Assembly: GCA_947179485.1 (NCBI GenBank)
Contig: OX359247.1
Location: forward strand, 54,657,131-54,721,130
Direction of reading: 5' to 3'
Length of the DNA: 64,000 nt
Origin: Allacma fusca
Lineage: Eukaryota > Arthropoda > Collembola > Symphypleona > Sminthuridae
The translations under genes and the position numbers were made by a program. Below are positions 27,067 through 38,644 of the stretch, piece after piece. The notes under the pieces were generated by a model, which was given only the letters and a program-made list of their open reading frames with translations, searched no databases and was not told the origin of the DNA. Each line of letters opens with the position of its first letter. The first letter of the stretch is position 1.

Positions 27067-30000
27067 CTATAATATTTAAAAAAAAAAAACACTCGTTGAT
27101 TAAAAATTGCATTCGGACCAGCAGTACACAGGGTGCCAAAACACCAGTCCCTGTAAGGGACAATGTCAGAAATATTTAACACCTCCAAATTATAATAAAT
27201 ATTATTTTGAGATTTTATTAAAGTTTTGTCATTGATCTAGGTCAATGACTCCTGTAGGAAAGTTCAATTTCCTGTAGTATTTTGTTCGGCTCATGTCCGA
27301 AATGATAGTTGTCATAGGTCAATCAATAATTTTATAAAATGTACAAGAAAATCTGCTGCATAATAAATATTTTAAACGTTGTTCCTCAATGGCCTAACGC
27401 AGGAAAAATGTTATGTAATTTATTAATACACGCAATTGAAAAGCAAGATGGAGGTGTATAATTAGGTGAGGAAATATTTATAAAGGTATGCACAGTTGAA
27501 AAAATTAACGTTCCTGACCTTTTGGCTTTTTCAGACAGTACTTATTACTTTCGCTTAGTTCCATTTCTAAATTATTAATTTTCTCTGGAGGATAAACTAA
27601 AATGTAAAAGTAAAAAATTAAAGCCACGGAGCTTACAACGGGGAGTAAAAACTACGTCAAATGACTGAGAAAAAAGTTCTTTTATTTAAGTTCTTTAAGA
27701 TCTCAACAAAATCGTAAATGATTGTAGTTACGAAATCCGACTTCATTTATTTTCAGGTACCGTAAAATTCGGAGATAATGCATGTTTTGTGGGTGTCGGC
27801 TCAGAAATCGGCATCCAGTAAGATATAGCCCTTTCCTTACTGTAAACACACATAGTTCTATTTCAGTTCTGGCTCTCGGCAGGTAATTCTTCCATGAAGT
27901 GGTTATTAAGATGAAGAGTGCATTTGTTGAATGAAATGTGTTATTGAGGGTTCGGGATCGTCAAAAAGGGAAGTTTATCAGGGAATGTCTCCTCTGCATT
28001 TTGATGATGCCTCGAAAATTCTTCTTCGTTCCGGTCCTTTACCTCTGGATTAGTTCAACTCTTTCTAGTTCCTAATGAGGGTTAAAAATAAAAAAAAAAT
28101 GGAATCATATTAACTTCAGTGCACTCACTTTCATACAGCACCCCTGAAAAATCCCAAATTTTGACTTGGAAATGTATGCCCCGGAGAAAAGGTTGGATTT
28201 AGGTAAACTGGTATACATTTAAATATTTTTACTACACCATGGTCTCTTACAGTTACAGCTGGAGAGCACTGTATTATGAATATTTACATCGGGCAACGTA
28301 CGCTCCTAAAAAGATAAACATTTCTTTGCGTATACTTTCAATTTCACGGAGGATTTCGATAAATTATTATTTAAATTATTGTATGGAATAGACTCTGCCT
28401 ATATAAACACTGATCATTCTTAAAAATATGGTTAACAGTACATTATATTATGATGAATTATTAGCATTCTGGTTTTTGCGAGTATGCCCAAATATTTTTG
28501 CTCCTATGTACAGCAAAATGCTCGAGCAGAAAGGTCTTTTATAATATCAGTAAACTGAATAATTATTTTGTAGTTCGAATGAAAAATGTTGGTATATTGT
28601 CTTTGAAGTTCCAGAATGTGTAAATGATCCATTACTATGTATCAACTACAACGTAGTATTTCCTTAGACGCTGATCTTTAGCATCAGATCAGCAAAACAA
28701 GCTTAATTTTAAATCAAGGTTTAAAACATCGGGTGTTTTTAAAAAATGTTTTCCATGAAGTCATTTCTGCCAAAAAGCTTTCCCAAACTTCCTAGAATCA
28801 TCCAGTGTATTTTATTTCGATTTGGATTAAAAATTCCAATGTGACAAAATTTTCTACGGTGGTATTCTGCTGTGCGAGCTATACTGTAATTTACAAATCT
28901 GCTTCGTAAAAGGCAATGGGATTTACCCAAAAGTAGTAATAATTATTCCTATGCACGTAGATCTTTGTTGACTAGTTGTTCAAAGTAGTGCTGAGAATGG
29001 GCTGGTAAGTTCGAAGATTTTTTCTGGTTTGGTTTGGTCCAAGCTATTCCATATGGTCTGAACTATACTCCCAGACCAAGGAACCAGAACTTTATATGGG
29101 CTTGTCGACCCATCTAGACCAGACCGGACCAGATTATTTGAACCCAACATTAGTTGTGGCTAAATATATGCAGCAAATTTTTTCAAATAAATATTTAGTC
29201 CTTTATTATTCATATAGTTACTGAAACAGACTCCTTTGGTTGACGTTTTCATACTTGCGGGAAACCTTTTCAACAGAATCGGTCCACAATAATTGTGTCG
29301 GACAATAATTTGGTCCGACACAAAGTCTGGTATATTCTTATATATAGAAGCTGTCCAAATGGTATGATCCAAAATTTTAAAACAGATTTACTGGTCCGGC
29401 ATAAATTTCGAACAGACCATTACAGAAGGTCCGAAAGTTTGAACCAGACCAAAATTTTCGATCCGGACCGGATCCCTCACAGCACTAGTTCAAAGGCATA
29501 GTTTTATCATTCTTACATGTCATTACCTGAAAACCGGAAAGCATTAGGAAGAACTGACATTGAGTTAAGAGTAGAGAATAAGAGAATAAGGTGCTGATAA
29601 CAGAAAAGCCAAACTCCAACTAAAGTACGTGCAAAAGTACCTTCAGACTTACCACCTTTAAACGTATACAATCTGTCATATCTCAATCTGTCTGTGAGTC
29701 ATCAACCCAATAATACCTATGTTAACTATAAGTATGCATGCAACCAATTACACTGTCTATGTGAACTCAAGTACTGCTAAAGTTATGGTTTTGTTTACGA
29801 CCGAAGCCACAACATCATCCATAGGATTCAAATATTCGTATGTATGTATGCATGTGCTTTGCTATAGGACGCTATAACCTTAACAATTTTCAGTAAATCA
29901 CAACATTAGATTTTATTTAATGTAAGTTCACTTAACTCTCTCGTGTTAAAAACCTTGCACCGTTATTACATACATATTTGCCATTGAGGACTCTATACAC

Positions 30001-31244
30001 CCAACATTTATACGCACAGTTTTGCTTATATGCAATAATTATACATAATTATTCCTGTTCCTGTAAATGTTCTTAAATCATAAGTGTCATCGTATCTTTC
30101 AACCTGGAAATAAATACAGGCACGTCTACTACAACCAAGTGACAAGTGTTCAATTCTTCATATTTTTGAAGGTAGTTGAATCGTCTAGGGAATGCAATGG
30201 ATATTAATTTAGCAACGACATAACAATAATAATAGAATTTCAATAACACTCTCTCTGTCTGTATACGAAATAACAATATTCAGTTACTTGTAAGCACGTA
30301 CTCAACATTTCCATCCAAACCTGTCTTATGTGCAAGTGGAAATTAGTATTTATACTTCCCCCGATCTTATATATTAAAATACATACATATTTAAAAATCA
30401 AACCTGCATGTTCATAATGTCCTAATAATCAAAACAAGTCACTAACTGTAAGAAGCAAGGGTGGATATTTCTCAAAGATTGAACAAGTCACAATAAAAAA
30501 TGTTTAAATAAATGTGCGTAATTGTATAAAAATAATGTGTCTTTTTAAATATGGGAATTGGGAAAGTGAATATTGTCAGTCTGATTGCGATATGCCAATA
30601 ATAATTACTTTTCCTGGTTTTTAAATCATTTCAATGGAAGTCAATTTTGTTTATTATTAGGAATCGGAATTCGTTGAGAGATGCCACTTTTTCGTTCATG
30701 ATCAGTTGGAATTAGATTAAACTCAGTTCATATCAAAATAAGTGGGGTTAATTTATGCACTTGCCCATTTTGAAACTAATATATACAGTAGCTGCAGAAT
30801 CATACGCACTTGAATCATAAATACAATAGCCCTAGTCGTTAAATTCTTGGATCCAGAATACAATTATTACTATGAAGTCTATGACAGTGGGAAATTAGAA
30901 TGAAAATAGCCCCTTCTACAAGTGTTCTCAATACATTTTACAACATATTTCTAAGGTGTGCTTCCTATTCTAAAAATAATTATTTTTCAGGTTGTATCTA
31001 TCCACCACCTGCCAAAGGAGTTACATTGAAAATATTCAGGGTTTATTTTCGACGTAGATAAAATTGCTCTTGGATGTTTTTTTACATCGCATAGAATGAC
31101 ACTACAAGATTTATTTTGAGCTAATAAGGGTTTCTCCTTCAAATTACCCTCATTTAGAAATGTGACTAATTTTAATCAACCTTTCAAATATTGTTACGCA
31201 GCTTTATCTAAAATTATTATAGTGTGTAGTAGTTTTTACATAAA
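27067..31244. other. Intergenic; contains a hAT-like element
   Basis: The missing first exon and promoter of the SLC17-type gene should lie in the left part. The hAT-like element at 28986-29487 is the only clear structure. No gene seen in 29.5-31.2 kb. Confidence 0.4.
28986..29487. mobile_element. Non-autonomous hAT-like element (502 bp) with 8-bp target-site duplication
   Basis: Ends are TAGTGCTGAG (28986) and CTCACAGCACTA (29487), short inverted repeats of hAT style. The flanks are identical 8-mers, GTTCAAAG at 28978-28985 and at 29488-29495. The interior is low-complexity, built from variants of GGTCTGGTCC and its complement GGACCAGACC, and encodes nothing. A perfect 8-bp duplication suggests fairly recent insertion. 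Confidence 0.85.
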
Positions 31245-32636
31245 ATGAGCATTACCCCTGGTTACTTCTTACTGGTAATCACTGTAGGTGGAATAATCAT
31301 CATTTTGACGGTAACTATGGGCGAATAGATATTTTCTTTCTCATATTAGAAAAAGAGCATTTGAATTGACACTAAACTTAATTATTTTTCCACCCCAGAC
31401 ATTAAGTATCTACCTCAGTGGGTGCATGCAGAGGGTTATGGAAATGTTCAAGTCTAAAAATCCTCCAGAAATGCCTCACATGGATGACTCTAAAAGTGGT
31501 AAGGAGATTTTTTTTACATCAATTTCTATAAAATTGATTGATTTATTAATTATTGGCTTCATAGGCCCAAATAATTTCATACCGCGATTTGAATAAATTT
31601 GAATGTCAAGATCCATCCTGAAATAAAAGTCCTCGAAGAGCGTTCAACAAAGTGTATTATCCAAACTGCCGGCAAAAGGTAGTTCCATTGAACGTGATTT
31701 CTTTAATTATTCAATCTTAATATTTTTGAAAAGGTTAATTTGTATTCCATGATCCCAGATTAAAATGAATAACTTGGAATCAGATTCTCAGCTAAATAAA
31801 AGCGAATAAAATGCAAGTTGTCAGTGAGTTTCAAAGATAAGAAAATTAAGTCATATTATTCATATTTGTCAAGTTCTTTCATTATACGTACCTCTAATCC
31901 CGGTTGTGGTTACTTGATGCTGTTAAAATGATTCAATTAACGTATACTGTAAAGTATTCCCAAAAAATCGATAAATTCTGAGGCAATCCCCGATCCAAAT
32001 CCTTAAAGACAGCTTTTTCGAAACCCCAAAGGCTTGGTTAATTACGATCCTGAGGCTATGTCATCCCAAACAATTGCTGAATAATCTGCTGCCTGTCAAC
32101 CTTCAAAGAATTTAAATTGTTATTTGTCATCAATATAGTAAATAAATTACTTATAGAATAAATCACTTGTAGATACTCCAACTACCATTATGCGTCCGAG
32201 GCTGCGCTCCTCAATTGGAGGTCCGCCTCGTCCAATCGGAACGGGTTTTTACACCTCATCCCCCTTTTGGTCAGCACCACCTCCTCCAATGCCCTTCGAT
32301 GCCCTCAGTTTTGAACAAGCATTCCCGCCTCCAGAATGGATGAGTGGCTACTTATTTGGACTCCAAACTGCCTTAACGGATCACTTAGCAGGCGAAGAAC
32401 AATCCTCAAGTGTATTTTATTCTGGGACCTTTAACCCAAATGATATGCATATACAGATGCAGCCACAATATTCACATGCGCAGTTAAATACAGGAAATCC
32501 TGCACTCATGGTTCACCTCCCTGGAACTTTAAATTGTGACGGGGATCATTGCGCCGACGCAGACATTGATCATCATCAGAGCCATCCAATAGGAATGGAT
32601 TTTGGGGATGGAGGAGCAGGCGCTGCTGGATTTTAG
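31245..32636 (+). CDS. Single-pass membrane protein with Pro-rich cytoplasmic tail, family unknown (twin 1)
   Basis: Exons: 31245-31310, 31399-31498, 32173-32636; phases 0 and 1; 209 residues. A six-residue N-terminus is followed at once by a hydrophobic helix (about residues 7-28, VITVGGIIIILT), so a type III/signal-anchor topology with almost no ectodomain is likely. The tail begins with a basic Met-rich patch (QRVMEMFKSKNPPEMP). It continues with a Pro/Gly/aromatic segment (PRLRSSIGGPPRPIGTGFY, SAPPPPMPF, FPPPEW) and ends with a His/Asp-rich part (DADIDHHQSHP) and DFGDGGAGAAGF. I recognise no domain. AATAAA follows the stop at about 32640. The gene 0.9 kb downstream has the same exon-phase plan. 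Confidence 0.75.
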
Positions 32637-33573
32637 CTTCAATAAATTTTCCGGTTTTAACAAAATTAACCTGCGTCAGTAATTGAAAGAATTATTACAA
32701 TTAATGTTAATACTTACATTGGGAAAAATTCCCCAGTTCCTCTGATTTAGCTTGTTACGTTATTCTCTGGAATTTACAAGGAAAACCTATTCTCGTTGAT
32801 TGGGACGTAGTTTCCCTCTGTGGTATAATCTTTTTTCATGTTTACTCCGTACAGTGAACTCCGTCTAGGCAAACACCCTTAAAAGTTAAAAAATTTGACC
32901 CCTGTAATTAGCAAACTTACAAGTAGAACTAATGATGTGGTTAATGGGGATATGCCGCAATACATTATCTGTATGGGGCAAATAATGCTCTTACAAGGGA
33001 TCTCTTACATAGGGAGTATATTATATAGATGTTCATATATGTAGTATTTCCTGGAAATGTCTTCAAGCCGGAAACCACGAGGTATAAAATCAAATACGAT
33101 GGTATCACCGTCTGTCAACTTCAAGTTTTTAACATCCCTATATGTACAATGTACAAGCATGCATTTATAATGTAAGAAAAATAAACTGTACTCAAGTAAA
33201 GTGTAAGTATTGTATATATCCTCAGGATTTTGTATTTTATGTCAAATTGACTATTTGTGCATGTATTTTTATAGCATCAGCGTTAATTATTACTGGTACA
33301 TGTTAAATGAGGGCATATGCAGGGAGATGTGTATTGTTTGGATGACTAACCTAAGTGAATCATTGTCAATAGAAAAGTGCTGGGTAAAGTAGACTATACA
33401 GGTTTAAGAGAGCTATTATTGTGTTGAAGTGGATTTGTAAGAAGTTTCTTTTTATTTAACAAAGTTTTGTTACAAAATAAAATTCTTTTCCCACTGTTAC
33501 GCTGGGATCTGTATGGTATTAAGTGCCTATTTGTTAATTAATTAAAAATAATTATATTTTTAAGAACTGTGTA
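32637..33573. other. Intergenic between the twin membrane-protein genes
   Basis: 3' UTR of the first twin, then AT-rich sequence. An open frame at 33210-33392 has no supporting features. Confidence 0.5.
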
Positions 33574-34371
33574 ATGGATGATTGGGAGATTTGGCTTGCA
33601 ATTGCAGCGGTTATTTTGGGCATCTTTTGCTTTTTTGCTATTGTAAGTGACCCATCGAGTGTTTATCGTTTCTACATCGAAACCTCTCGTCAGCTATGAG
33701 CATTTTTCAAAATAATTAATACATTTTTGGTATCCCACAGATTATATGTGTCTTCCGTAAAATACGACATGAGAAGATGATGACTGATTTGATACAAACG
33801 CGATACTCGGGTAAATTTTTAAAATATAAAATTCATCATGAAGAGGTTGTGCTGGAAATTTTTTGGAATTATTTTCCATTAATGATAATATTTTTTTTTG
33901 GAAGCAAATAAATAAAGAATGCTGCTTCAAATCAATACCATACATCACAAATTTTTATGAACAGATATAATTTAACGGCCGTGTTTGTCCTGTAATGGTT
34001 GGGAATTATTATTATTGTCGGTATTATTATTTTCCTTTTAATTTTCAGCTGGAAGCCGTTACTCTTTTAGGAGTTTTACATCCGTCCCATGGCGATTGAG
34101 CACCATCACCACCACAGGTACGATCCAGCCCATTAATGACCCACCTCAACATTCCAAAGTTCACGGACGTAGTAGTGAGACTCGGTCTAGTCTTAACCCC
34201 CATGGATCCGGAACTAGATCGCTAGATCCTTATTGTCAATCCAGAAGAAGCTACCAATCAACAAGACCCGGCCGGGCCAGCACCCAACATTCAATGACTT
34301 TGGAAATTATAAAAGAGTACGAGGAAAAAGAAAGTGAGCTGGGACTTGGTAATTTTAATGAGAGTAAATAA
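33574..34371 (+). CDS. Single-pass membrane protein, family unknown (twin 2)
   Basis: Exons: 33574-33642, 33741-33810, 34049-34371; phases 0 and 1; 153 residues. The N-terminus MDDWEIW is followed by one hydrophobic helix (about residues 6-27, LAIAAVILGIFCFFAI then IICVF), then a basic juxtamembrane segment (RKIRHEKMM). The tail is rich in Ser, Thr and Arg (RSSETRSSLNPHGSGTRS, CQSRRSYQSTRPGRAS) and ends in a charged helix (LEIIKEYEEKESELGLG). It shares intron positions and topology with the gene upstream but almost no tail sequence. Function unknown. A signalling adaptor or accessory membrane subunit is only a guess. Confidence 0.75.
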
Positions 34372-34854
34372 TGTGTCATAGAATATAAGATTGGGATTGG
34401 TTTTTTTATCATGTACACGCTTATACTAGTATTAAATATTAATAAGTACTGCTAAATTAATAGACTACTATTTTAATACACGTTTTATCCCGCAAGAGAA
34501 TGTACTATTTTGTGGGATTGAGACAGAATACAAGTTTAAGGATTCTATCAAGTAATAGGGGAAATTTCTAGCCAGACAACATCCATTGAATTGTATTGCT
34601 TGTGAGATTAATTGTGAATGGTATTAATACTTTGTAAGGATGAACGTCTTTCGCCATAAAATATGTAAACTATATTCTGTTTGAAATAATTATGGGTAAC
34701 GATGGGTGTATGATTGGACTCAGAAAATCAGGTGAACATATGTGCTGTCCGGACAGTAAAAACTAATGCTAATTGTTTAGGATTGAGTTTATAAAAATAA
34801 TATTCTTTTGTTTATTTTATTTAATATTTTGTATGACACTTTATATAATTTAAT
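34372..34854. other. Short intergenic stretch
   Basis: AT-rich; 3' UTR of the second twin membrane-protein gene. Nothing else seen. Confidence 0.5.
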
Positions 34855-35236
34855 ATGTTACACCCAACAAAAAGAATACCCGGACAACACCACCTTATAT
34901 TTTCGAACGGAATTAGCCCCGGAACTGTAATACTTACAACAATGAATAAGGGCTCTGTATTAATCCTTAGGTTGTAGAATTTAATCAAGTGACAAAAAAC
35001 TATACTTACAAGGAACGGATCACTAAAACTCGACCAATTTAATATAGCTACGGGAAAGGTCAAAATGTATGCCAAAAAATCATCCGGACAAATTTCAATT
35101 TCAAGATTCCAAGCCTGGTAAGGTTTAATTTTGTTTTTTGGAATTTTACAAGTTTATAAGGGTGTAAGTACTTGTGTATGTAACAATTTGTGATCTTCAT
35201 TACAGCGCTGAACATTGCCTGGAGAAAATTTTATAA
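34855..35236 (+). CDS. Possible small 3-exon gene, 83 residues, unrecognised
   Basis: Exons 34855-34970, 35013-35117 and 35206-35236 join in phase 2 at both junctions and end in TAA. Protein features: an N-terminal stretch with GQHHLIFSNGISPGTVI, then NKGSVLILRNGSLKLD and KMYAKKSSGQISISRFQ, ending ACAEHCLEKIL. No signal peptide or membrane segment. The first intron would be only 42 bases, unusually short. A hydrophobic minus-strand open frame (34821-35075) overlaps and is the main alternative. Support is phase consistency and composition only. Confidence 0.3.
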
Positions 35237-36251
35237 GCAAGAGACTTAGCATCAATGTCACTTCCGGTAAAGGACGAAAAAGACACCGCTGCTGAGTCGT
35301 AACCAAGCAAAATCAAACCAGTCAAATTAGTCCTGCAGGATATGAGGAAAGAATAGGAATAAATATTTAATCATTAAAAATTTATATTATGTTAATTGTA
35401 TCCCTCCGACAATGTTGCACAATTTTGGCTCATTTTTTTAATTTTTATAATGATTGGTAGGGCATACATTGTACATGTACCGGAGTGTGAAGTAGGGTAA
35501 CATTGTTGAAGGGGTATATGCGTGTTGTTAGTGTAAGCCATATATGTATGTATGTAGATTGTTGTTACTCGTCACTCCTAATCTTAACGACTCACTGTGA
35601 AGCATCGTGTGTATGGAAAGTATTGGGTATATGTAAAACCTAGGTAATAGCATATGCTTCCGCAGACTGTGTCGCCCCCCGCTCTCATGTTATGTTAACA
35701 TCACTCCTGATGTGCTCCTAATAAACTAACACTGTACAAACTCCATACAAAGATACATATGCGAAATCAGTTACCTATAATTATAGCTACCTGAGACTAC
35801 ATAAAAATACATAAAGGTAGACAGGGTCTTATTGTAGACAAGGTTCTCACCCCCCCCCCCTCCAATAGTCACGTTACCGTTTATTCAATGGAGATGGGAA
35901 TTTCAAGGATATCATTATTTATGATAAAATCCAAGCTTACGGAATTCCTGTACAGTTGAATAATAATTGTATTATAGACAAAACTCATTCAAAGCAATGG
36001 AAGGAACTGGGAAGAGTCCTGGGGCAGAGGGATGGCTTGAATAAATAAATAATTAATACAATTTTGTAGGAAGATTTGAAAGTAGTGACAAGTTTTCATA
36101 GCATAACCAGTTGAAGCTATTTACATTTAAAACGTTTTTATAGTTTGTCCCAATCTTGTCAATGGAGTAACTTTACTGCAGCTGGGTGATCACAACTACA
36201 TATATGTGACTACTATTTATTTACGAATTGTGCTGAAAAGTATTTCCCACT

Positions 36252-36644
36252 CTAACCCATACAAACTTCATTGGCTGGAATTACTCCATTCCTCAATTTA
36301 TTAAAAGGAATTTTTAGGAATATCCAAGAGAATAAATTATTGATTTGCTCCTTTATCTCACAAGCAAAGTCTTCCGATGTGACCTTCAAAATTAAATAAA
36401 AATTGGTGGAATTGTAGGCACTACTAATAGTGTTCACACAAACCACAAACTTGATGCCATCTCCTCTGGGTTCGGGCAGTAGGACATTTGGAAATTTGAT
36501 TTTTTTTGAAAGTTTGACAGGGCTTCCTGTCAAACTTTCCTCGCTTGAATTTTTGCATGTTAAATCCCATAAGAAAAATCCATTTTCGCAACTCGAACAA
36601 ATTCCAAACCAATGTTCACACATGCTCGAAACATGTTCATACAC
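36252..36644 (-). pseudogene. Orphan open frame, 130 codons, possibly a decayed exon
   Basis: An unusually long frame for such AT-rich DNA. It holds CEHWFGICSSCENGFF, LLPEPRGDGIKFVV and CEIKEQINNLFSWIF. It contains the perfect 14-bp hairpin at 36508-36539 within its codons. A second minus-strand frame (36560-36790) overlaps it. No family recognised and no splice partners found. It may be transposon-derived. Confidence 0.25.
36508..36539. repeat. Perfect hairpin, 14-bp arms, 4-base loop
   Basis: GAAAGTTTGACAGG (36508-36521), loop GCTT, CCTGTCAAACTTTC (36526-36539). Confidence 0.9.
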
Positions 36645-36999
36645 AAAAATACTCTAGTCCCGCCTTCAAGGTTAGACAATTTGAGCAGAAATAAGCCAAT
36701 TCTCAACAGTATAGGAATTATTTTATTCAATTCGTCTATAATTTGTTTCACATAAATATTATTATTTTCGCTTTCACAACCGAAAAACAATGCAAATGTA
36801 TCAACACGTACATACGTAAATCTTTTCTCAATTAATGAAATACAAATGCAATTTTACATATGTAAAATAAAAAATAATAATAATAATACAAATGTTACCC
36901 GGTATGGATCGTTCATCAGAATTACAGGTAGATCCATCTAGTATCGTGAGAATTCCCTTTTTTAAATTTATTGAAGATTTTGGTTGTTTTTGTCAAGGT

Positions 37000-37295
37000 C
37001 CGGGTATCATGCTACCCGGGTACAGACATAGCGACACAGCAATAATAGCATATTTATATGGAAACCGTGCCTCAAAATAAAAAACTGCATTCAATTGGTA
37101 CAAATTCTAAACGCTTGGTCAATCCGGGCATCATGGTGCCCGCTTTGGATGCCGGAGTGAACCATTAGTTACCAAAATTATATTCGGGATTTGATTTTAA
37201 GCACGAAAGCATTTTATTTGGTACAAATCGGCATACAACAACTCTAGTAATGCATTTCTAAGTGCGCAAAACCAGGCCTGGTATCATGTTACCCG
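37000..37295. repeat. Three spaced copies of a small hairpin motif with a TCATG-type loop
   Basis: Copies at 37000-37019 (CGGGTA TCATGC TACCCG core), 37125-37142 (CGGGCA TCATGG TGCCCG) and 37278-37295 (CTGGTA TCATGT TACCCG). Each has six-base arms around a six-base loop, 125-155 bases apart. A related TTACCCGGTATGG is at 36896-36908. TTGGTACAAAT recurs between copies (37096, 37219), suggesting a degenerate tandem unit. Confidence 0.7.
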
Positions 37296-37649
37296 ATAAA
37301 AAAATTAATTTAAGCTCCTAGTATGTCAGTGAACAAGTTTGCATCAATTCCGAGCCTCTAAAGCCCGTATTTAAGAAATAGCCTGGGGCGTACCACCTCC
37401 CTTCATCTCGGGACGTCAATGGGGCTCAATCCTGCCAGCAGTTGCTCATGCCTGGTTTAGAGCCACCCTGTACATAATTAAAACTTGCACGTTTTCAGCA
37501 CACAAAAAAACCTTATGACATTAAAATTACAATTTTAATCAAACCATTCAAAAGCGATTATGACATTTTTCTCATAAGAATAACTACTAAATAATATAAT
37601 GGACGTTTCTTTAGTACGTTTTCTAACGCTAATCAAAATGTGTTTTAAG

Positions 37650-37690
37650 TAAACGCTGGCAACAATGCTAATTATTGTTGCCAGCGTTTA
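37650..37690. repeat. Perfect hairpin, 17-bp arms
   Basis: TAAACGCTGGCAACAAT (37650-37666), 7-base loop, and its exact complement (37674-37690). Confidence 0.9.
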
Positions 37691-37803
37691 ATTTGTTTAA
37701 ATTTATCTATTCAAAAAGTTGTATGTTATCATAGCAATGGAATTACGTATGACAAACGCTAGTAACATTATTATCACAGAGAGGGCGTTTCAGATATTTT
37801 TAA

Positions 37804-37870
37804 GATTTGATTTGATGTTTGTTAACAGCCGCCTCCAGGCTTAGGCTCAAGGCTGTTAAAAAATCAAATC
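37804..37870. repeat. Nested inverted repeat
   Basis: Outer arms GATTTGAT (37804-37811) / ATCAAATC (37863-37870); inner arms TTAACAGCC (37822-37830) / GGCTGTTAA (37851-37859). Confidence 0.8.
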
Positions 37871-38164
37871 CCAATGTTTTTTAAGAGTTGCTTACTAACG
37901 GTTGTCGTTGTCTGTAGGTTCAAGAAGGTTGCAGTTTATTAGAGTTGCTTTTGATGTTTTTTTCGAGGTGATCATGAGGGTCAAACGTTTTGAAATTTGG
38001 TATACATAATCCACAGGTGACTCTGACTTTGTTATCAAAGGGATCAATGAAACTTGAAGGGATTTAAATAAAATAAATATTTTAACATTTTTGCATTAAA
38101 TTGTTGCTGCGGATTTGTGCATAAATGCAGCAGCGCCACAACTCTCAACAACTCTCAAAAGAAA

Positions 38165-38209
38165 AGATCCTTTTTATTTCTCTAATAATTAGAGAAATAA
38201 AAAGGATCT
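38165..38209. repeat. Perfect palindrome, 21-bp arms, 3-base centre
   Basis: Arms 38165-38185 and 38189-38209 are exact reverse complements around TAA. The outer bases are AGATCC...GGATCT. Confidence 0.95.
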
Positions 38210-38644
38210 AAAATAAATTGGATTTTAAATACAACGCAACAAAAGACATTGCAGGCTGTATCAATAAACTGGTGATCCTAACGAAAGAACACGTAATGTA
38301 TTGTACTAAATAAAATTATTATGTAACTATCTTGTTTATTACTTTCACGGGCGCTCTTGTACATGCTTCCATGCAACTCTGCCTTAGAACTATGCCTAAG
38401 CTTTAATGTTTGGATTTTATTTATTTATCCTAATTTTTGTTCAAATCTTTTTGCAATGACATTCCATGCATTTGCATGTTAATTCGTAATGGCTTTATTT
38501 TATTTTGGAACCACACACCTCAGTTATTCCAACGCCAACTAAAGTAATTAATATTTATCGATTTAAACCAAGTCTGCACAGTAATTGAGCTAAATCTGTT
38601 GGAATTCCGGGAAAACAATCAACCAAGCAAATAACTGATCCACA

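Larger units (their letters stand above)
35237..38644. other. Intergenic, hairpin-rich, probably transposon debris
   Basis: Contains a poly-C run at about 35851-35860, a 130-codon minus-strand open frame (36252-36644) and the inverted repeats listed separately. No intact gene. The sequence GAGCCACCCTGTACATAAT near 37462 resembles transposon-end sequence. Confidence 0.4.

Noticed and set aside
27067..27188. N-terminal extension of the SLC17-type protein read through the poly-T tract
   Set aside because: The tract ending TTATAG is a good acceptor at 27067, and the extension (ECFFFLNII) is translated polypyrimidine.
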